In this document: one piece after another, positions 1-9,304 of the stretch
Numbering within the stretch: position 1 is the stretch's first letter
How the letters are laid out: every line of letters begins with the position of its first letter
IMG/VR virus record: IMGVR_UViG_3300024432_001677
Coordinates: 1 to 50,243 of that record
DNA from: a virus
Reading direction: 5' to 3' (one strand)
DNA length: 50,243 nucleotides
Notes under the pieces: generated by a model
Told to the model about the DNA's origin: nothing
Database searches by the model: none
The model's input: only the letters and a program-made list of their open reading frames with translations
Made by a program: the position numbers and the translations under genes

Positions 1-2
1 TT

Positions 3-554
3 ATACTTATTCAAAATCCGGAATGTTTGCATATTGGTGACGTAATTTCGTACGTGGTTAGTAACTTGGATGACAACAATTATCTTACATTTTCTTGTTA
101 TTCAATTAACGCTTCTATTACTGCTCAACTCCATAAAATTGATAGTGATATTCCAGATTACGTAGATAAAATTGCAGCTGTTGTTGAACCGTGTATGAAA
201 TCGCATGTAGTTATATCTCATTTTCTTGGTTGGTATAACCACCCTACAGTTCGTCCTTGTGCATACCATTTTTGTTCGGCTATGACTAAGAAAAATGTTG
301 ATGAACTAGGAGGTTTTGATGAACGTTATCGTTCAGGTTATAGTTATGATGATAATGAATTGCTAACTAGAATTAAAAGAAAAGGATTATTAGTTAGGAT
401 TGTACCCCCAGAGCCCAAAACTTATGCTGTTCATCAATTTCATCCCGTTATTGTAGACAGCCGAATTTGCAAATCAACTGCTTTACAAAGGAATAGAAAA
501 CTTTATCATACAGTGACCCTGAAAGAAACTGGATGGAGGGCTAACGTAACATGA
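3..554 (+). CDS. Glycosyltransferase family 2 (GT-A), 5'-truncated by window edge
   Basis: The reading frame is open to the left edge. Its first visible residues (ILIQNPECLHIGDVI) match the region of GT2 enzymes that includes a QNPE-type nucleotide-sugar pocket. Further on, the segment around residues 85-120 (GGFDERY, GYSYDDNELLTRI) is the acceptor-side block typical of GT2 C-terminal halves. The gene ends 4 bp inside the next one, so it belongs to the same operon. A TTG at 27 could act as a start, but homology begins before it, so the true start lies upstream of the window. Confidence 0.8.
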   Translation: MLIQNPECLHIGDVISYVVSNLDDNNYLTFSCYSINASITAQLHKIDSDIPDYVDKIAAVVEPCMKSHVVISHFLGWYNHPTVRPCAYHFCSAMTKKNVDELGGFDERYRSGYSYDDNELLTRIKRKGLLVRIVPPEPKTYAVHQFHPVIVDSRICKSTALQRNRKLYHTVTLKETGWRANVT

Positions 555-1417
555 TCCCAAAACACATGATGTTTTTTTGGGCGAATAAAGAAATGTCTTG
601 GCTGCGTTTCATGACATTATACTCGTTTAGAAAATTGAATCCTAGTTGGAAAATAACTCTGTTTTTATCAGAACCAAATAAGGTTTCTACTAAAACCTGG
701 GGAAGTTCAGAACAACAAGATTTTCATAATTTTTCTGGACGAGACAATTTTAGGAATATAGAAGATCTAGGTATAGATATCCGCACATGGAAACTTGAAG
801 ATAGGGAGAAAGCTACTTCAGATACTACGGGAGCCTCTCACAAAAGTAATTTTTTCAAGTGGCAACAAATGGCGAATGCCGGAGGATTCTACTCTGATTT
901 GGATATTCTTTATGTTAAACCTTTTGATGATTTTTATCAAAAATGTAAAAACTTTGATACAGTAATTTGCCATCATGGATATTTTTCAATTGGCTTACTT
1001 GGATCTTCAGGTAACAATAGATTTTTTAGTGATCTCTATGAGCATACTTTTAAGAGGTATTCTCCTCACGGGTATCAGTCTGCTGGAGTTATTTCTTTAT
1101 ATTCTTTGTGTGGAAAGTATGATAAAAGTAGTAAGCCTAACTGGTCAACTAGTTTTAAAGCTATGATAGACCATTATGAAGATGTATCTTTTTATAATAT
1201 TCCGATGAAATTAGTATATCCTTGGACATCTTCCCAAATGAAGCATGTTTTTGAAATAGAACACACTTCTGTTCCTAATGAATGCATTGGAATTCACTGG
1301 TATGGTGGACATCCATTAGCACAAAAGTATAATAATATATTAAATGAAGAGAATTTTCAAGATTACAAAAATACATATGGTCATTTTGTTAAGGGACTGG
1401 ACAGTGAAGAAGTTTAA
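551..1417 (+). CDS. GT32-like glycosyltransferase with DXD motif
   Basis: A 288-residue protein starting MIPKHMMFFW, the usual opening of DXD sugar transferases related to GT32 and capsular polysaccharide synthesis enzymes. The central FKWQQMANAGGFYSDLDILYVKPFDD segment carries the YSDLD motif expected to bind metal and nucleotide-sugar. The C-terminal GIHWYGGHP is also typical of this family. The start overlaps the previous stop by 4 bp, so translation is probably coupled. The sugar donor and acceptor cannot be told from sequence. Confidence 0.85.
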   Translation: MIPKHMMFFWANKEMSWLRFMTLYSFRKLNPSWKITLFLSEPNKVSTKTWGSSEQQDFHNFSGRDNFRNIEDLGIDIRTWKLEDREKATSDTTGASHKSNFFKWQQMANAGGFYSDLDILYVKPFDDFYQKCKNFDTVICHHGYFSIGLLGSSGNNRFFSDLYEHTFKRYSPHGYQSAGVISLYSLCGKYDKSSKPNWSTSFKAMIDHYEDVSFYNIPMKLVYPWTSSQMKHVFEIEHTSVPNECIGIHWYGGHPLAQKYNNILNEENFQDYKNTYGHFVKGLDSEEV

Positions 1418-2117
1418 GGTATCTGTTATCACAACACTGTATAACTATAGAAGATACGTAGAAGATTGTATCAAATCTTTTCTAAATCAAGATTTTAGAG
1501 ACTCAGAAATTATTATTGTTGATGATTGTTCCGTCGATAGTCCTTTGGATGTTATAGGAAAATATTTAGGTGAGAGAGTTAAGTATACTAAACTCCCTGA
1601 AAAAGCTAATTATTCTGTTGCGAAAAACGTCGGTATTAAAAATTCTACATCTGAGATTTTAGTGATGTTAGATGCAGATGATATGCTAACTAAAAATGGT
1701 ATATCTATTCGATATGACAAATTAATGGAAGGATATGATTTTGTACACGGACCTTGTATTGTACTAAACAAAGGAAAGCAGTACAGAGCACCTGTTTGGA
1801 AAAGATACTTACAAAATAAAAGCTACAGAAATGTTCATGCACAAACAGTTATGCTTAGAAAAGATATACACCGTAAGATAGGTTTGTATGATGAAGAACT
1901 TTGGAGTTCAAGTGATTATGAAATGTGGGGTCGAATATTTACACATGGTTTCAAAATTGGATATGTAGAAGAAGATGTAAGTTTTTATAGAATGCATTCA
2001 AAACAAATGAGTATGTCCGCTCGAAAGCTAAAAGAGTTGGCTTCGATAACAAAACACGTGAAGGGAAAGATTGAAAATAGAAAGACCGACCTATCCGATG
2101 TAGAGATGCTGATATGA
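1404..2117 (+). CDS. Glycosyltransferase family 2
   Basis: I chose the GTG at 1404 because an AAGGGA ribosome site lies 7 bp upstream and KVSVITTLYNYRRYVEDCIKSFL, the classic GT2 N-terminus, follows at once. Motifs in order are EIIIVDDCS, VMLDADD (metal-binding DXD) and a C-terminal SSDYEMWGRI acceptor block. The protein is about 237 residues, normal for a single-domain GT2. It overlaps the upstream gene by 14 bp and the downstream one by 4 bp. Confidence 0.9.
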   Translation: MKKFKVSVITTLYNYRRYVEDCIKSFLNQDFRDSEIIIVDDCSVDSPLDVIGKYLGERVKYTKLPEKANYSVAKNVGIKNSTSEILVMLDADDMLTKNGISIRYDKLMEGYDFVHGPCIVLNKGKQYRAPVWKRYLQNKSYRNVHAQTVMLRKDIHRKIGLYDEELWSSSDYEMWGRIFTHGFKIGYVEEDVSFYRMHSKQMSMSARKLKELASITKHVKGKIENRKTDLSDVEMLI

Positions 2118-3070
2118 AAGTGTATCTTCAAAATAGGCATATTAGGAATACGGGAAAAGGCTTCTTTTTTGAACGTCTTGCAGTAGCTTTGAAGAAAGAA
2201 AATATTGAGATTATCACGAATCCTAGTGTACAGCACGATATTTCTCTTCAGATTGTTTGTCTAAGAAAGGCGAATACAAAGCACTATGTTTTGAGATTTG
2301 ATGGAGTTTGGCATAATACCGATATGAATTATGCCGCAAAAAATATTCTTTTAAGGCAATCGCTAAACAAAGCCGATGGTATTGTTTATCAATCTGAATT
2401 TTCAAAAAAGATGTGTGACAAGTATCTTGGGAAATTTGAAAAAAAATGGTCAATTATATTTAATGGTGTTCGTACTAACGTACCCTTTGTAAGTATTGAA
2501 AAGAAACATAAATATGTGTTCTTAGCAGCTTCTCGGTGGAGACCACACAAGCGGTTACGCGACATAATGGAATCTTTTCTCCTGGCGGATGTGGAAGACT
2601 CAGTTCTGTATGTTGCTGGTGATGTAACCCTATCGGGGATTTCAAAACAAGAATTAGGAAAGTATTTTAGTACACCAAGAATTAAATATCTTGGAGTTAT
2701 TAGTCAAAAAACACTTTCATCTTATCACAAAATATCTAATGGGTTCTTACACTTATCCTGGATAGATTGGTGTCCCAATTGTGTTGTAGAAGCTATTAGT
2801 GCAAAAGTTCCTGTAATAACAAACAATATTGGTGGAACACAAGAATTAGTAGTTCCTAGTGGTGGTTTCGTACTTCCTTTGGATAATGAATATGATTGTA
2901 AGCCTTGTCAATTATACAAACCACCCAAGATTGATCGTATGATAGTTGCTGATACAATTAGAAAATGTTGTTATAAAGAAATAGAAATAACTAATGATCA
3001 TATTGATATCCAGAATATTGCAAGACAATACAAAAAGTTTTTTATGGGAGTTATAAGACATGAAATTTGA
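2114..3070 (+). CDS. Glycosyltransferase family 4 (GT-B fold)
   Basis: A 318-residue GT-B enzyme. The C-terminal donor-binding half shows ASRWRPHKRLRDIM, RIKYLGVISQ and the NCVVEAISAKVPVITNNIGGTQEL block. This block corresponds to the family EX7E region. The N-terminal acceptor half is short, suggesting a compact viral form. It overlaps neighbours on both sides (ATGA upstream, 11 bp downstream), consistent with a tight glycan operon. Confidence 0.88.
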   Translation: MKVYLQNRHIRNTGKGFFFERLAVALKKENIEIITNPSVQHDISLQIVCLRKANTKHYVLRFDGVWHNTDMNYAAKNILLRQSLNKADGIVYQSEFSKKMCDKYLGKFEKKWSIIFNGVRTNVPFVSIEKKHKYVFLAASRWRPHKRLRDIMESFLLADVEDSVLYVAGDVTLSGISKQELGKYFSTPRIKYLGVISQKTLSSYHKISNGFLHLSWIDWCPNCVVEAISAKVPVITNNIGGTQELVVPSGGFVLPLDNEYDCKPCQLYKPPKIDRMIVADTIRKCCYKEIEITNDHIDIQNIARQYKKFFMGVIRHEI

Positions 3071-3662
3071 GAGAAAGACAGTAATTTGGCCGTTGATCAA
3101 AAATGAATTAAAACCTGGATCTACTGTACTTGATTGTGGTTCTGGTACTGGGATAAAAGGATTACAATTTTATCTTGAGAAAGGTCTCAATCCTAAAAAA
3201 GTGGTAGCAGTTGATGGAGTAGAAAAATGTTTGAAGGTTTTAAGCGATTTTGGTGTAAAAACAGTTTGTGTTAATCTGGAAGAAACGAATCTTTGTAACG
3301 TACTTTTTACTAAATTCGATATAATAGTATGTGTTGAAATCTTTGAACATTTGACATATCCTTGTGAACAAAGACTTTTAACAGATGTTATTAAGTTATT
3401 GAATACAGGAGGATCTCTTATTATAAGTTTTCCTCGTGTAACGCCTATGGATCTAAATTTAGAAGAAACACTAAAAAGAAATCCTTTTCCACATCGTCGA
3501 CAGCCAGACTTCTATAAAATTTTAGCTGATTTAGAACCATTATTTGAGAGTTTTATGGTACAAAAACACCCATATCCTACACATTATGGTAAAGAACAGG
3601 GTACGCTTGTTTTACTTCTAAGGAAGAAGTTAGCAAAGAAAAAGGGAAATTATGAAATATAA
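3060..3662 (+). CDS. Class I SAM-dependent methyltransferase
   Basis: Residues 20-50 show the SAM-binding motif I (TVLDCGSGTGIKGL) followed by an acidic motif II (VVAVDGVEKCL). IIVCVEIFEHL corresponds to motif III and GGSLIISFPR to motif IV/V. At 200 residues it is a single Rossmann domain. In this neighbourhood it most likely methylates a sugar or lipid-linked glycan, but the substrate is inferred only from context. Confidence 0.85.
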   Translation: MKFERKTVIWPLIKNELKPGSTVLDCGSGTGIKGLQFYLEKGLNPKKVVAVDGVEKCLKVLSDFGVKTVCVNLEETNLCNVLFTKFDIIVCVEIFEHLTYPCEQRLLTDVIKLLNTGGSLIISFPRVTPMDLNLEETLKRNPFPHRRQPDFYKILADLEPLFESFMVQKHPYPTHYGKEQGTLVLLLRKKLAKKKGNYEI

Positions 3663-4551
3663 CGCATGCATTCAAATTCTTTCATCAAGAACAAAATGTC
3701 TTGAAAGTTACTTAAAAACGTTGTACAAATTTTACAATAACAAGTACGATTATCCTGTTTATATTTACTACTTTGATGATATTTATGATTCTCCTGAGTA
3801 CCGTAAGAAAATACATGAGGGCATAAGTTCTAATATACACTTTATCAGCATACCTTACAAAACACCGGAACATATTAAGGAACAAGATCTTTTTTACAAT
3901 AATAAGGATCTATGGTATGCAAGAACCCGTTTTCCGATAGCAAGAAAAGGCTATTTGCATATGTGTCATTTTTACAATAATCTTTACAAATATCCCAATA
4001 CAAAATTTCATGAATATGATTACGTTATGTGTAATGACGATGATATGGGTTATGTAAAAGAATTATCAAATGATCCTATAGAAGTTATGGCAAATCGACC
4101 TGAGGATATTGGTTCAGGCAACCTCGCTCAACGATTGAAGGATGGTAAGATTGGTCAAGGGCACCTTGATACTCGATTTGGATTATGGTCATTTGTTAAG
4201 AGTTTTATTGCTGAAAATGGTATTGAACCAAAGTCACAAAAATTGAAAGATTTGTTGTTAGATCCAAAAGGAGAGGAGAAGTTTCACTTTCTACCTTGGG
4301 GTGGCACATTCGTATTCAAAACAAGGATATTTGAAAATGATTTATGGAAAAAATGGATCTCTGCGGTGAATAAAAATGGTGGTATCTACAAATATCGTTG
4401 GGGTGATATAGAGATCATTAGTTTATTTTATCATATGTACAGTAGTGAACTTATTTATGATTTGAGATATGAAAAAGATGGGTATATTGTAACTGGATTG
4501 TTTAGAAAAATACAAAATCTTGCTCCAAATGTAAAACATCTAGAAAGATAA
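3652..4551 (+). CDS. GT15-like (Kre2/Mnt1-type) mannosyltransferase
   Basis: The 299-residue protein has hallmarks of the eukaryotic alpha-1,2-mannosyltransferase family GT15. A block with GYLHMCHFYNNLYKYP is followed by an acidic YDYVMCNDDDM. Near the C-terminus the GGIYKYRWGDIEIISLFYH segment resembles the family's signature ending in RWGD. The likely donor is GDP-mannose, which fits a GDP-mannose 3,5-epimerase gene 1.6 kb downstream. GT15 is rare outside fungi, so assignment by eye carries some risk. It has no signal peptide or membrane anchor, unlike fungal members. Confidence 0.7.
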   Translation: MKYNACIQILSSRTKCLESYLKTLYKFYNNKYDYPVYIYYFDDIYDSPEYRKKIHEGISSNIHFISIPYKTPEHIKEQDLFYNNKDLWYARTRFPIARKGYLHMCHFYNNLYKYPNTKFHEYDYVMCNDDDMGYVKELSNDPIEVMANRPEDIGSGNLAQRLKDGKIGQGHLDTRFGLWSFVKSFIAENGIEPKSQKLKDLLLDPKGEEKFHFLPWGGTFVFKTRIFENDLWKKWISAVNKNGGIYKYRWGDIEIISLFYHMYSSELIYDLRYEKDGYIVTGLFRKIQNLAPNVKHLER

Positions 4552-4560
4552 GGATTAGTA

Positions 4561-5175
4561 ATGAAAAACGAGAAAAAGATGATAAGAATTGTTCGTGAGT
4601 ACGGTTCTTATTCTGAATATACCGAACATCAAAAGACAAAAACTTTAGATCCTGTAAGAAGAAGAAAATGGTTGACTGAGGAGTGGAACCTAAAACTTAA
4701 GACCTTTAGAAACTGTTTTATAAAAACTCTTGGAGAAAACTTATCTGGTAAGAAATGTTTAGGTATATGTGCAAGAACTGGACAAGAAATACAGGCATTT
4801 AGAGATTTGGGTGCTGATGCAATTGGTATAGATATAGTTCCATGTGAACCCCTAGTCATAGAAGGAGATATGCACAGTATTCCTTTTCCGGATAATTCAT
4901 TTGATATAACTTTTAGTAATTCGATTGACCATTCACTCTATCCAGAGAAATTTATTAACGAAGTAAGAAGAATTTCAAAGCCTAATGCACTTGTTTTACT
5001 CCACCTTATGTTGCATCGAACTCCATATAGCCAGCGAAAGCAAGATTATGATATATGTGATATTGACGATAGCAAAAGTGTGATTAAATTGTTTGGGGAT
5101 GTGGAAGTTTTAAAAAATAAAACTTGTTGTTATTTTAGTTCGAATTGGGAAATTTTACTAAGGGTAACAAAATGA
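4561..5175 (+). CDS. Class I SAM methyltransferase (type 11-like)
   Basis: A 204-residue protein. CLGICARTGQEIQAFRDLGADAIGID is a variant SAM motif I. It is followed by GDMHSIPFPDNSFDITFSNSIDHSLYPEKFINEVRRISKP, the characteristic methyltransf_11 block. A methylation role on a glycan or its carrier is inferred from the surrounding glycosyltransferases. Its stop overlaps the next start as ATGA. Confidence 0.85.
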   Translation: MKNEKKMIRIVREYGSYSEYTEHQKTKTLDPVRRRKWLTEEWNLKLKTFRNCFIKTLGENLSGKKCLGICARTGQEIQAFRDLGADAIGIDIVPCEPLVIEGDMHSIPFPDNSFDITFSNSIDHSLYPEKFINEVRRISKPNALVLLHLMLHRTPYSQRKQDYDICDIDDSKSVIKLFGDVEVLKNKTCCYFSSNWEILLRVTK

Positions 5176-6125
5176 ATGTTCTTTACATTGATCCTAGAAT
5201 GCGGGTTGTTGAAAAAGAGTACTCCTTCTATTCAGGTCTTTTTGACGAATTAGAAAAGATAACAAATTGTTACCTTTTTACAGGTGTTTGTAAAGATATT
5301 GCATCCGTTATCAAAATTTGTCCATTTGATCCAGATGTTATTGTATTTGGACTTGGGTTTTTTGCCCAACACACTTTTGAGAAAATAGAAGGACTAAAAG
5401 AACTCGATATACCAGTAGTTTGTTATATGTTTAAGCACCATCTTGATATACATGAAAAATTGTATTTTTTTGAGATAAACAAAGTTAGTGTTATCTTAAC
5501 ACCACTTCCTTTGTATAAAAGTTATGAGGAACAAACAGGATGTCCTGCGAGGTTATTTCCATATGGTACTGATCCTGATATCTTTAAGGATAGGAAATTA
5601 GAAAAAGTATATGATTTTGGTTTTAGTGGAGCACTACATGATTCAAAGCTTTATGTTAATGGATCTTTTCGTTCTGCAAACCTTCGTTCAAAAATTCAAA
5701 ATTTAGTAAAACAACAAAAAGATTTGAAGTGTTTTTTAAATGGAAGTGATTCTATAAAGCCAAGGATTAATAGTAGAGAAGAATACGCAGAAAAGATAAA
5801 TCAATCAAAAATATGGCTTTCAACAACGTCACCTTTTGGTGATATACCCGGAAGATATTTTGAAGTTGGTATGTCAAGAACCTTGATTTTTACTAATCCA
5901 ATACCCTTAGAATACCGCGGTATATTACAAGATGGTGTAAATTGTATTCAATTTTCTGAAGACCTGAGTGACTTCTTAGATAAACTTTACTACTACTTAA
6001 AAAATGAGGATAAAAGACAGGAGATTGTTGACAATGCATATGAGTGTTTTCGAGCAAATCATACTTGGAAATATCGTGCAGAAGAAATGTTAAGAATTAT
6101 TAAATCACTGAGTAATACGTTATGA
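5172..6125 (+). CDS. CgeB/GT1-like glycosyltransferase
   Basis: The ATG at 5172 is chosen for its ATGA overlap with the previous gene and an AAGGG site 7 bp upstream. The 317-residue protein has a GT-B layout. The N-half has Rossmann-like strands (DPDVIVFGLGFF). The C-half has DFGFSGALHDSK and PGRYFEVGMSRTLIFTNPIPLEYRGILQDGVNCIQFSE, as in spore-maturation CgeB-like and glyco_trans_1_2 proteins. It overlaps the next gene by 4 bp. Confidence 0.8.
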   Translation: MNVLYIDPRMRVVEKEYSFYSGLFDELEKITNCYLFTGVCKDIASVIKICPFDPDVIVFGLGFFAQHTFEKIEGLKELDIPVVCYMFKHHLDIHEKLYFFEINKVSVILTPLPLYKSYEEQTGCPARLFPYGTDPDIFKDRKLEKVYDFGFSGALHDSKLYVNGSFRSANLRSKIQNLVKQQKDLKCFLNGSDSIKPRINSREEYAEKINQSKIWLSTTSPFGDIPGRYFEVGMSRTLIFTNPIPLEYRGILQDGVNCIQFSEDLSDFLDKLYYYLKNEDKRQEIVDNAYECFRANHTWKYRAEEMLRIIKSLSNTL

Positions 6126-7093
6126 AAAAAGCATTGGTTTGTGGTGCAGGTGGTTTTATCGGAAGCCATCTTGTAAAGAGGTTGAAGAAAGAAAAGTTTT
6201 GGGTACGCGGAGTGGATTTAAAATACCCGGAATTTAGTGAAACTTTTGCAGATGATTTTGTAATTGGGGATTTGAGAGATATAGCTATCTGTCAAAGAGT
6301 ACTAGGTTATCCTTTTGATGAGGTCTATCAACTTGCTGCGGATATGGGCGGTGCCGGATATATTTTTACTGGCGAACATGATTCACAAGTGATACACAAT
6401 TCTGCGATGATAAACCTTAATATAGTGGATATTGCGAGCAAGGTAGAAGTAAAGAAGGTATTCTATTCATCTTCAGCTTGTGTCTACCCCGGATATAATC
6501 AACTCGATTCTGATAATCCTAAGTGTTCAGAAGATTCTGTATATCCAGCTGCACCTGATAGTGAATATGGCTGGGAGAAACTTTTTAGTGAAAGGTTGTA
6601 TCTTGCTTACAATCGTAATCAAGGTTTGCCGGTCCGAATTGCACGTTTCCATAACATTTTTGGTCCAGAAGGGTCATGGAATAATGGAAAAGAAAAAGCC
6701 CCCGCAGCACTATGTAGAAAAATTGCTGAAGTGGTAAATGATAGTTTTATAGAGATTTGGGGGGATGGAGAACAAACCCGCTCGTTCTTATATATTGATG
6801 AGTGCCTTGATGGCATTCGCAAACTTATGGATTCAGAAGTTACCTATCCACTTAACATAGGTTCTGAAGAAATGATAAGTATTAATGAACTTGCAAAACT
6901 TATTGCAAAGATTGCTGGTAAGAAAATTTCTATAAAGAACATCCCAGGTCCATTAGGTGTTCGGGGAAGAAATTCAGATAATCATTTGATTTATAGGAAA
7001 CTTGGCTGGAGACCATCGAGACCTCTTAAGGAAGGACTCGTGAAAACATATGGTTGGATTAAGGAACAAGTAAATAATGAAGCAACAAGTTAA
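6122..7093 (+). CDS. gme: GDP-mannose 3,5-epimerase
   Basis: An extended short-chain dehydrogenase of 323 residues. The N-terminus has the NAD-binding GAGGFIGSHL. The catalytic segment SSSACVYPGYNQL is followed by YGWEK, giving the S/T...YxxxK triad. The remainder matches plant-type GDP-mannose 3,5-epimerase closely by memory: AADMGGAGYIF, RFHNIFGPEGSW, KEKAPAALCRK, WGDGEQTRSFLYIDEC, NIGSEEMISINE, IPGPLGVRGRNSDN. These enzymes convert GDP-D-mannose to GDP-L-galactose or L-gulose. The product is a plausible donor for the GT11-like enzyme two genes downstream. Confidence 0.9.
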   Translation: MKKALVCGAGGFIGSHLVKRLKKEKFWVRGVDLKYPEFSETFADDFVIGDLRDIAICQRVLGYPFDEVYQLAADMGGAGYIFTGEHDSQVIHNSAMINLNIVDIASKVEVKKVFYSSSACVYPGYNQLDSDNPKCSEDSVYPAAPDSEYGWEKLFSERLYLAYNRNQGLPVRIARFHNIFGPEGSWNNGKEKAPAALCRKIAEVVNDSFIEIWGDGEQTRSFLYIDECLDGIRKLMDSEVTYPLNIGSEEMISINELAKLIAKIAGKKISIKNIPGPLGVRGRNSDNHLIYRKLGWRPSRPLKEGLVKTYGWIKEQVNNEATS

Positions 7094-7748
7094 AAGTTAT
7101 TTGAAAAGTCTTGTTGTTCCTAATTCTATCATAATTGAAGTTGGAGCACATTATGGTGAGGATACTGTAGGATTTTTAAGAAGTTTGAATCCCTCACGTA
7201 TTCATTGTTTTGAGCCTGATCCAAGAAATATTTTTATTTTTAAGAAATATGTTAAAGATCCTAACATTTTTCTATACGAATGTGCAGTTTCAGACAAAGA
7301 TGAGAAACAAGTTGATTTTCATTTATCTTATATTGCTAACTTCAAACCAAGATTGTTTGATAAGTATCATTGGATTGACAAAAAAGAATATGTTAATATG
7401 AAACTCAATGCTTCTGGATCTTCTTCTTTTGAAAAAGGAAGAGATATGCAAGTGTTGAATACAGTAAAGATTGATACTATACGTATTGATACCTGGGCGG
7501 AAAAAAACAAAATAAAGCACGTTGATTTTATGTGGATTGATGTTCAAGGTGCAGAGAAAAAAGTTGTAGAAGGATTTGGAAAACTTAGTATTAACTGTGT
7601 GTGGATAGAGTTTGGTGAAAATACCTATAAAAGTTACTTAGGAAGGCAGGAAACCATAGACTTATTTTCAACTATCGGTTTTGAAGTAGACGAAAAATAT
7701 TCAGACAAAGACTCAAAAGGTGATTTACTGTTTTGGAAGAGAAAATGA
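7077..7748 (+). CDS. FkbM-family methyltransferase
   Basis: The 223-residue protein shows the FkbM order: IIEVGAHYGEDTVGFL (SAM motif I), IHCFEPDPRN, YECAVSDKD, ASGSSSF, IDTIRIDTWAEKN and VDFMWIDVQGAEKKVVEGF. FkbM enzymes O-methylate hydroxyls on sugars or polyketides. It overlaps the epimerase gene by 17 bp and the next gene by ATGA, so it is likely co-translated with the L-galactose branch. Confidence 0.9.
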   Translation: MKQQVKSYLKSLVVPNSIIIEVGAHYGEDTVGFLRSLNPSRIHCFEPDPRNIFIFKKYVKDPNIFLYECAVSDKDEKQVDFHLSYIANFKPRLFDKYHWIDKKEYVNMKLNASGSSSFEKGRDMQVLNTVKIDTIRIDTWAEKNKIKHVDFMWIDVQGAEKKVVEGFGKLSINCVWIEFGENTYKSYLGRQETIDLFSTIGFEVDEKYSDKDSKGDLLFWKRK

Positions 7749-8623
7749 AAACCCCCGTCGTTCATGTTACTTTTACTAATGGTATTGGAAACAATCTTTT
7801 TCAATTTATATATGCGAGATTGTTAGCAGAAAGCCATTTTGGAGTTGTATCTACTTCGATACCTGATGATGCAAAATATGTCATAAATGATTTTATGAGG
7901 TTAGGTATAAATCTTGAAAAACATCCTGCTTCTGGTTTGCCAGTTGTAGGGATAGATGACAAGAATGCATCGACAAAATTTTATACAAAGGAGTTTGATC
8001 ATAATGATTTTAAGTTAAGAGGATACTTTGAAGATTATAGGCTATATGTAAACTGGCGGGATCAAATAAAATCTTGGTTTACAACAGTTGAAAAAACTAA
8101 CAAAAATGACCTTGTCTTTCATTTAAGATTAGGAGATAGGTTATTCAGAAAAGTTCATTACCAACCAGGTATGAAAGTCAATCCATCTCAATATGTAAAT
8201 GCGATTAATAGGTTTGAATTTGACCGTTTACACGTTGTAACAGATATGAAATCCTGGGAGGTCTTAACTGAAGAAAACTTGTCAAAAATGTCTTTTCATA
8301 CACTTGGAATTGGAGGAAAAGAACTTCTTGGTACAGATAAATTTGCTGGCTATCAAATAGCAGTTGATTATTTTAACTCTGTTTTCGAAATGCTGAACAA
8401 ATTTGAACCAGTTGTGCGATACAATCAATCGTGTTCAAACGACATTAACTATATAAGGTCATTTAATAAGATTCTTTTTCAACATAGTACTTTAGCTTGG
8501 TGGGCAGCATTTATTAGTTGTGCACGTGAAGTTGGTGTTTACGGACCATGGAGACCAGCAAAAGGAAAAAGAAATAAGAATTTAAGTCAAGTAGGTTTAC
8601 CTGGATGGTTTACTTGGTTTTAA
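7745..8623 (+). CDS. GT11-like alpha-1,2-fucosyltransferase family protein
   Basis: The ATG at 7745 overlaps the previous stop as ATGA and follows a GGAAG ribosome site. The 292-residue protein opens with VTFTNGIGNNLFQFIYARLL, the GT11 N-terminal signature. It has LVFHLRLGDR, the GDP-fucose-binding HxRxGD motif. Near the end is QHSTLAWWAAFI, equivalent to the family's SSFSWWAA. GT11 enzymes use GDP-L-fucose. GDP-L-galactose differs only by a 6-hydroxyl, so this enzyme may transfer L-galactose made by the adjacent epimerase. That substrate is inference. Confidence 0.82.
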   Translation: MKTPVVHVTFTNGIGNNLFQFIYARLLAESHFGVVSTSIPDDAKYVINDFMRLGINLEKHPASGLPVVGIDDKNASTKFYTKEFDHNDFKLRGYFEDYRLYVNWRDQIKSWFTTVEKTNKNDLVFHLRLGDRLFRKVHYQPGMKVNPSQYVNAINRFEFDRLHVVTDMKSWEVLTEENLSKMSFHTLGIGGKELLGTDKFAGYQIAVDYFNSVFEMLNKFEPVVRYNQSCSNDINYIRSFNKILFQHSTLAWWAAFISCAREVGVYGPWRPAKGKRNKNLSQVGLPGWFTWF

Positions 8624-8641
8624 AATATTAAGAAAGAGAAG

Positions 8642-9304
8642 ATGAATATTATCGAATGTAAAAGATTGAGTAACCTTCCTAAGCAGGAATGGATGAAAAT
8701 CAAAGCCCTTCATGTACCTACAGAACAAGCAAAAACCTACAACTTTGAGGATCGATTACATAATTTAATTGACGTAAAGAAGGTGTTTGATGAGAAAAAG
8801 ATACCTCTTTGGTTGGATGGTGGAACACTTCTTGGTGCATACCGAGATAATAATTGGATACCATATGATAATGATATAGACTTGGCTATTCTTGAAGAAG
8901 ATTGGAAGAGTCAAGTGAAAGAATTGCGTAAGGTGTTTATTAATCTCGGATTTATTGTTCGACCAAGTATTTATCCAAAATTTTCTCGACTTACTTTGTT
9001 TAGAGAAAAAGAACAGATAGGTCTTTTTGGATGGTCTTTAGACCCTTCATACGAGGGAGGAGAATATAGGGTACGTCCAACAAATAGAATACCTATAAAG
9101 TTTTTTGAAAACAAAGAGTATATTGAATTTAAAGGAATGTCTTTTTGTGTTTTGAATCCAGTTGAAGAATACCTTGTTTGGCGATATGGTGAAAAATGGC
9201 AAATTCCGTTGGATTACCATGAAACAACTGAATGGACATCTGGAAATATGTGTAGAGATAGAAAACATTGGAAGAAAATCATGGGGAGCTATACTAAAAA
9301 ATGA
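8642..9304 (+). CDS. LicD/fukutin-type phosphotransferase
   Basis: The 220-residue protein contains IPLWLDGGTLLGAYRDNNWIPYDNDIDLAIL, the nucleotidyltransferase-fold core of LicD and fukutin proteins. It carries the GGTLLG loop and the DxDxD metal site. LicD enzymes add phosphocholine or related phospho-alcohols from a CDP carrier onto glycans. Downstream lies a remnant of a nucleotidyltransferase and then an intact cytidylyltransferase, which fits a CDP-alcohol donor pathway. The exact alcohol is unknown. Confidence 0.85.
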   Translation: MNIIECKRLSNLPKQEWMKIKALHVPTEQAKTYNFEDRLHNLIDVKKVFDEKKIPLWLDGGTLLGAYRDNNWIPYDNDIDLAILEEDWKSQVKELRKVFINLGFIVRPSIYPKFSRLTLFREKEQIGLFGWSLDPSYEGGEYRVRPTNRIPIKFFENKEYIEFKGMSFCVLNPVEEYLVWRYGEKWQIPLDYHETTEWTSGNMCRDRKHWKKIMGSYTKK

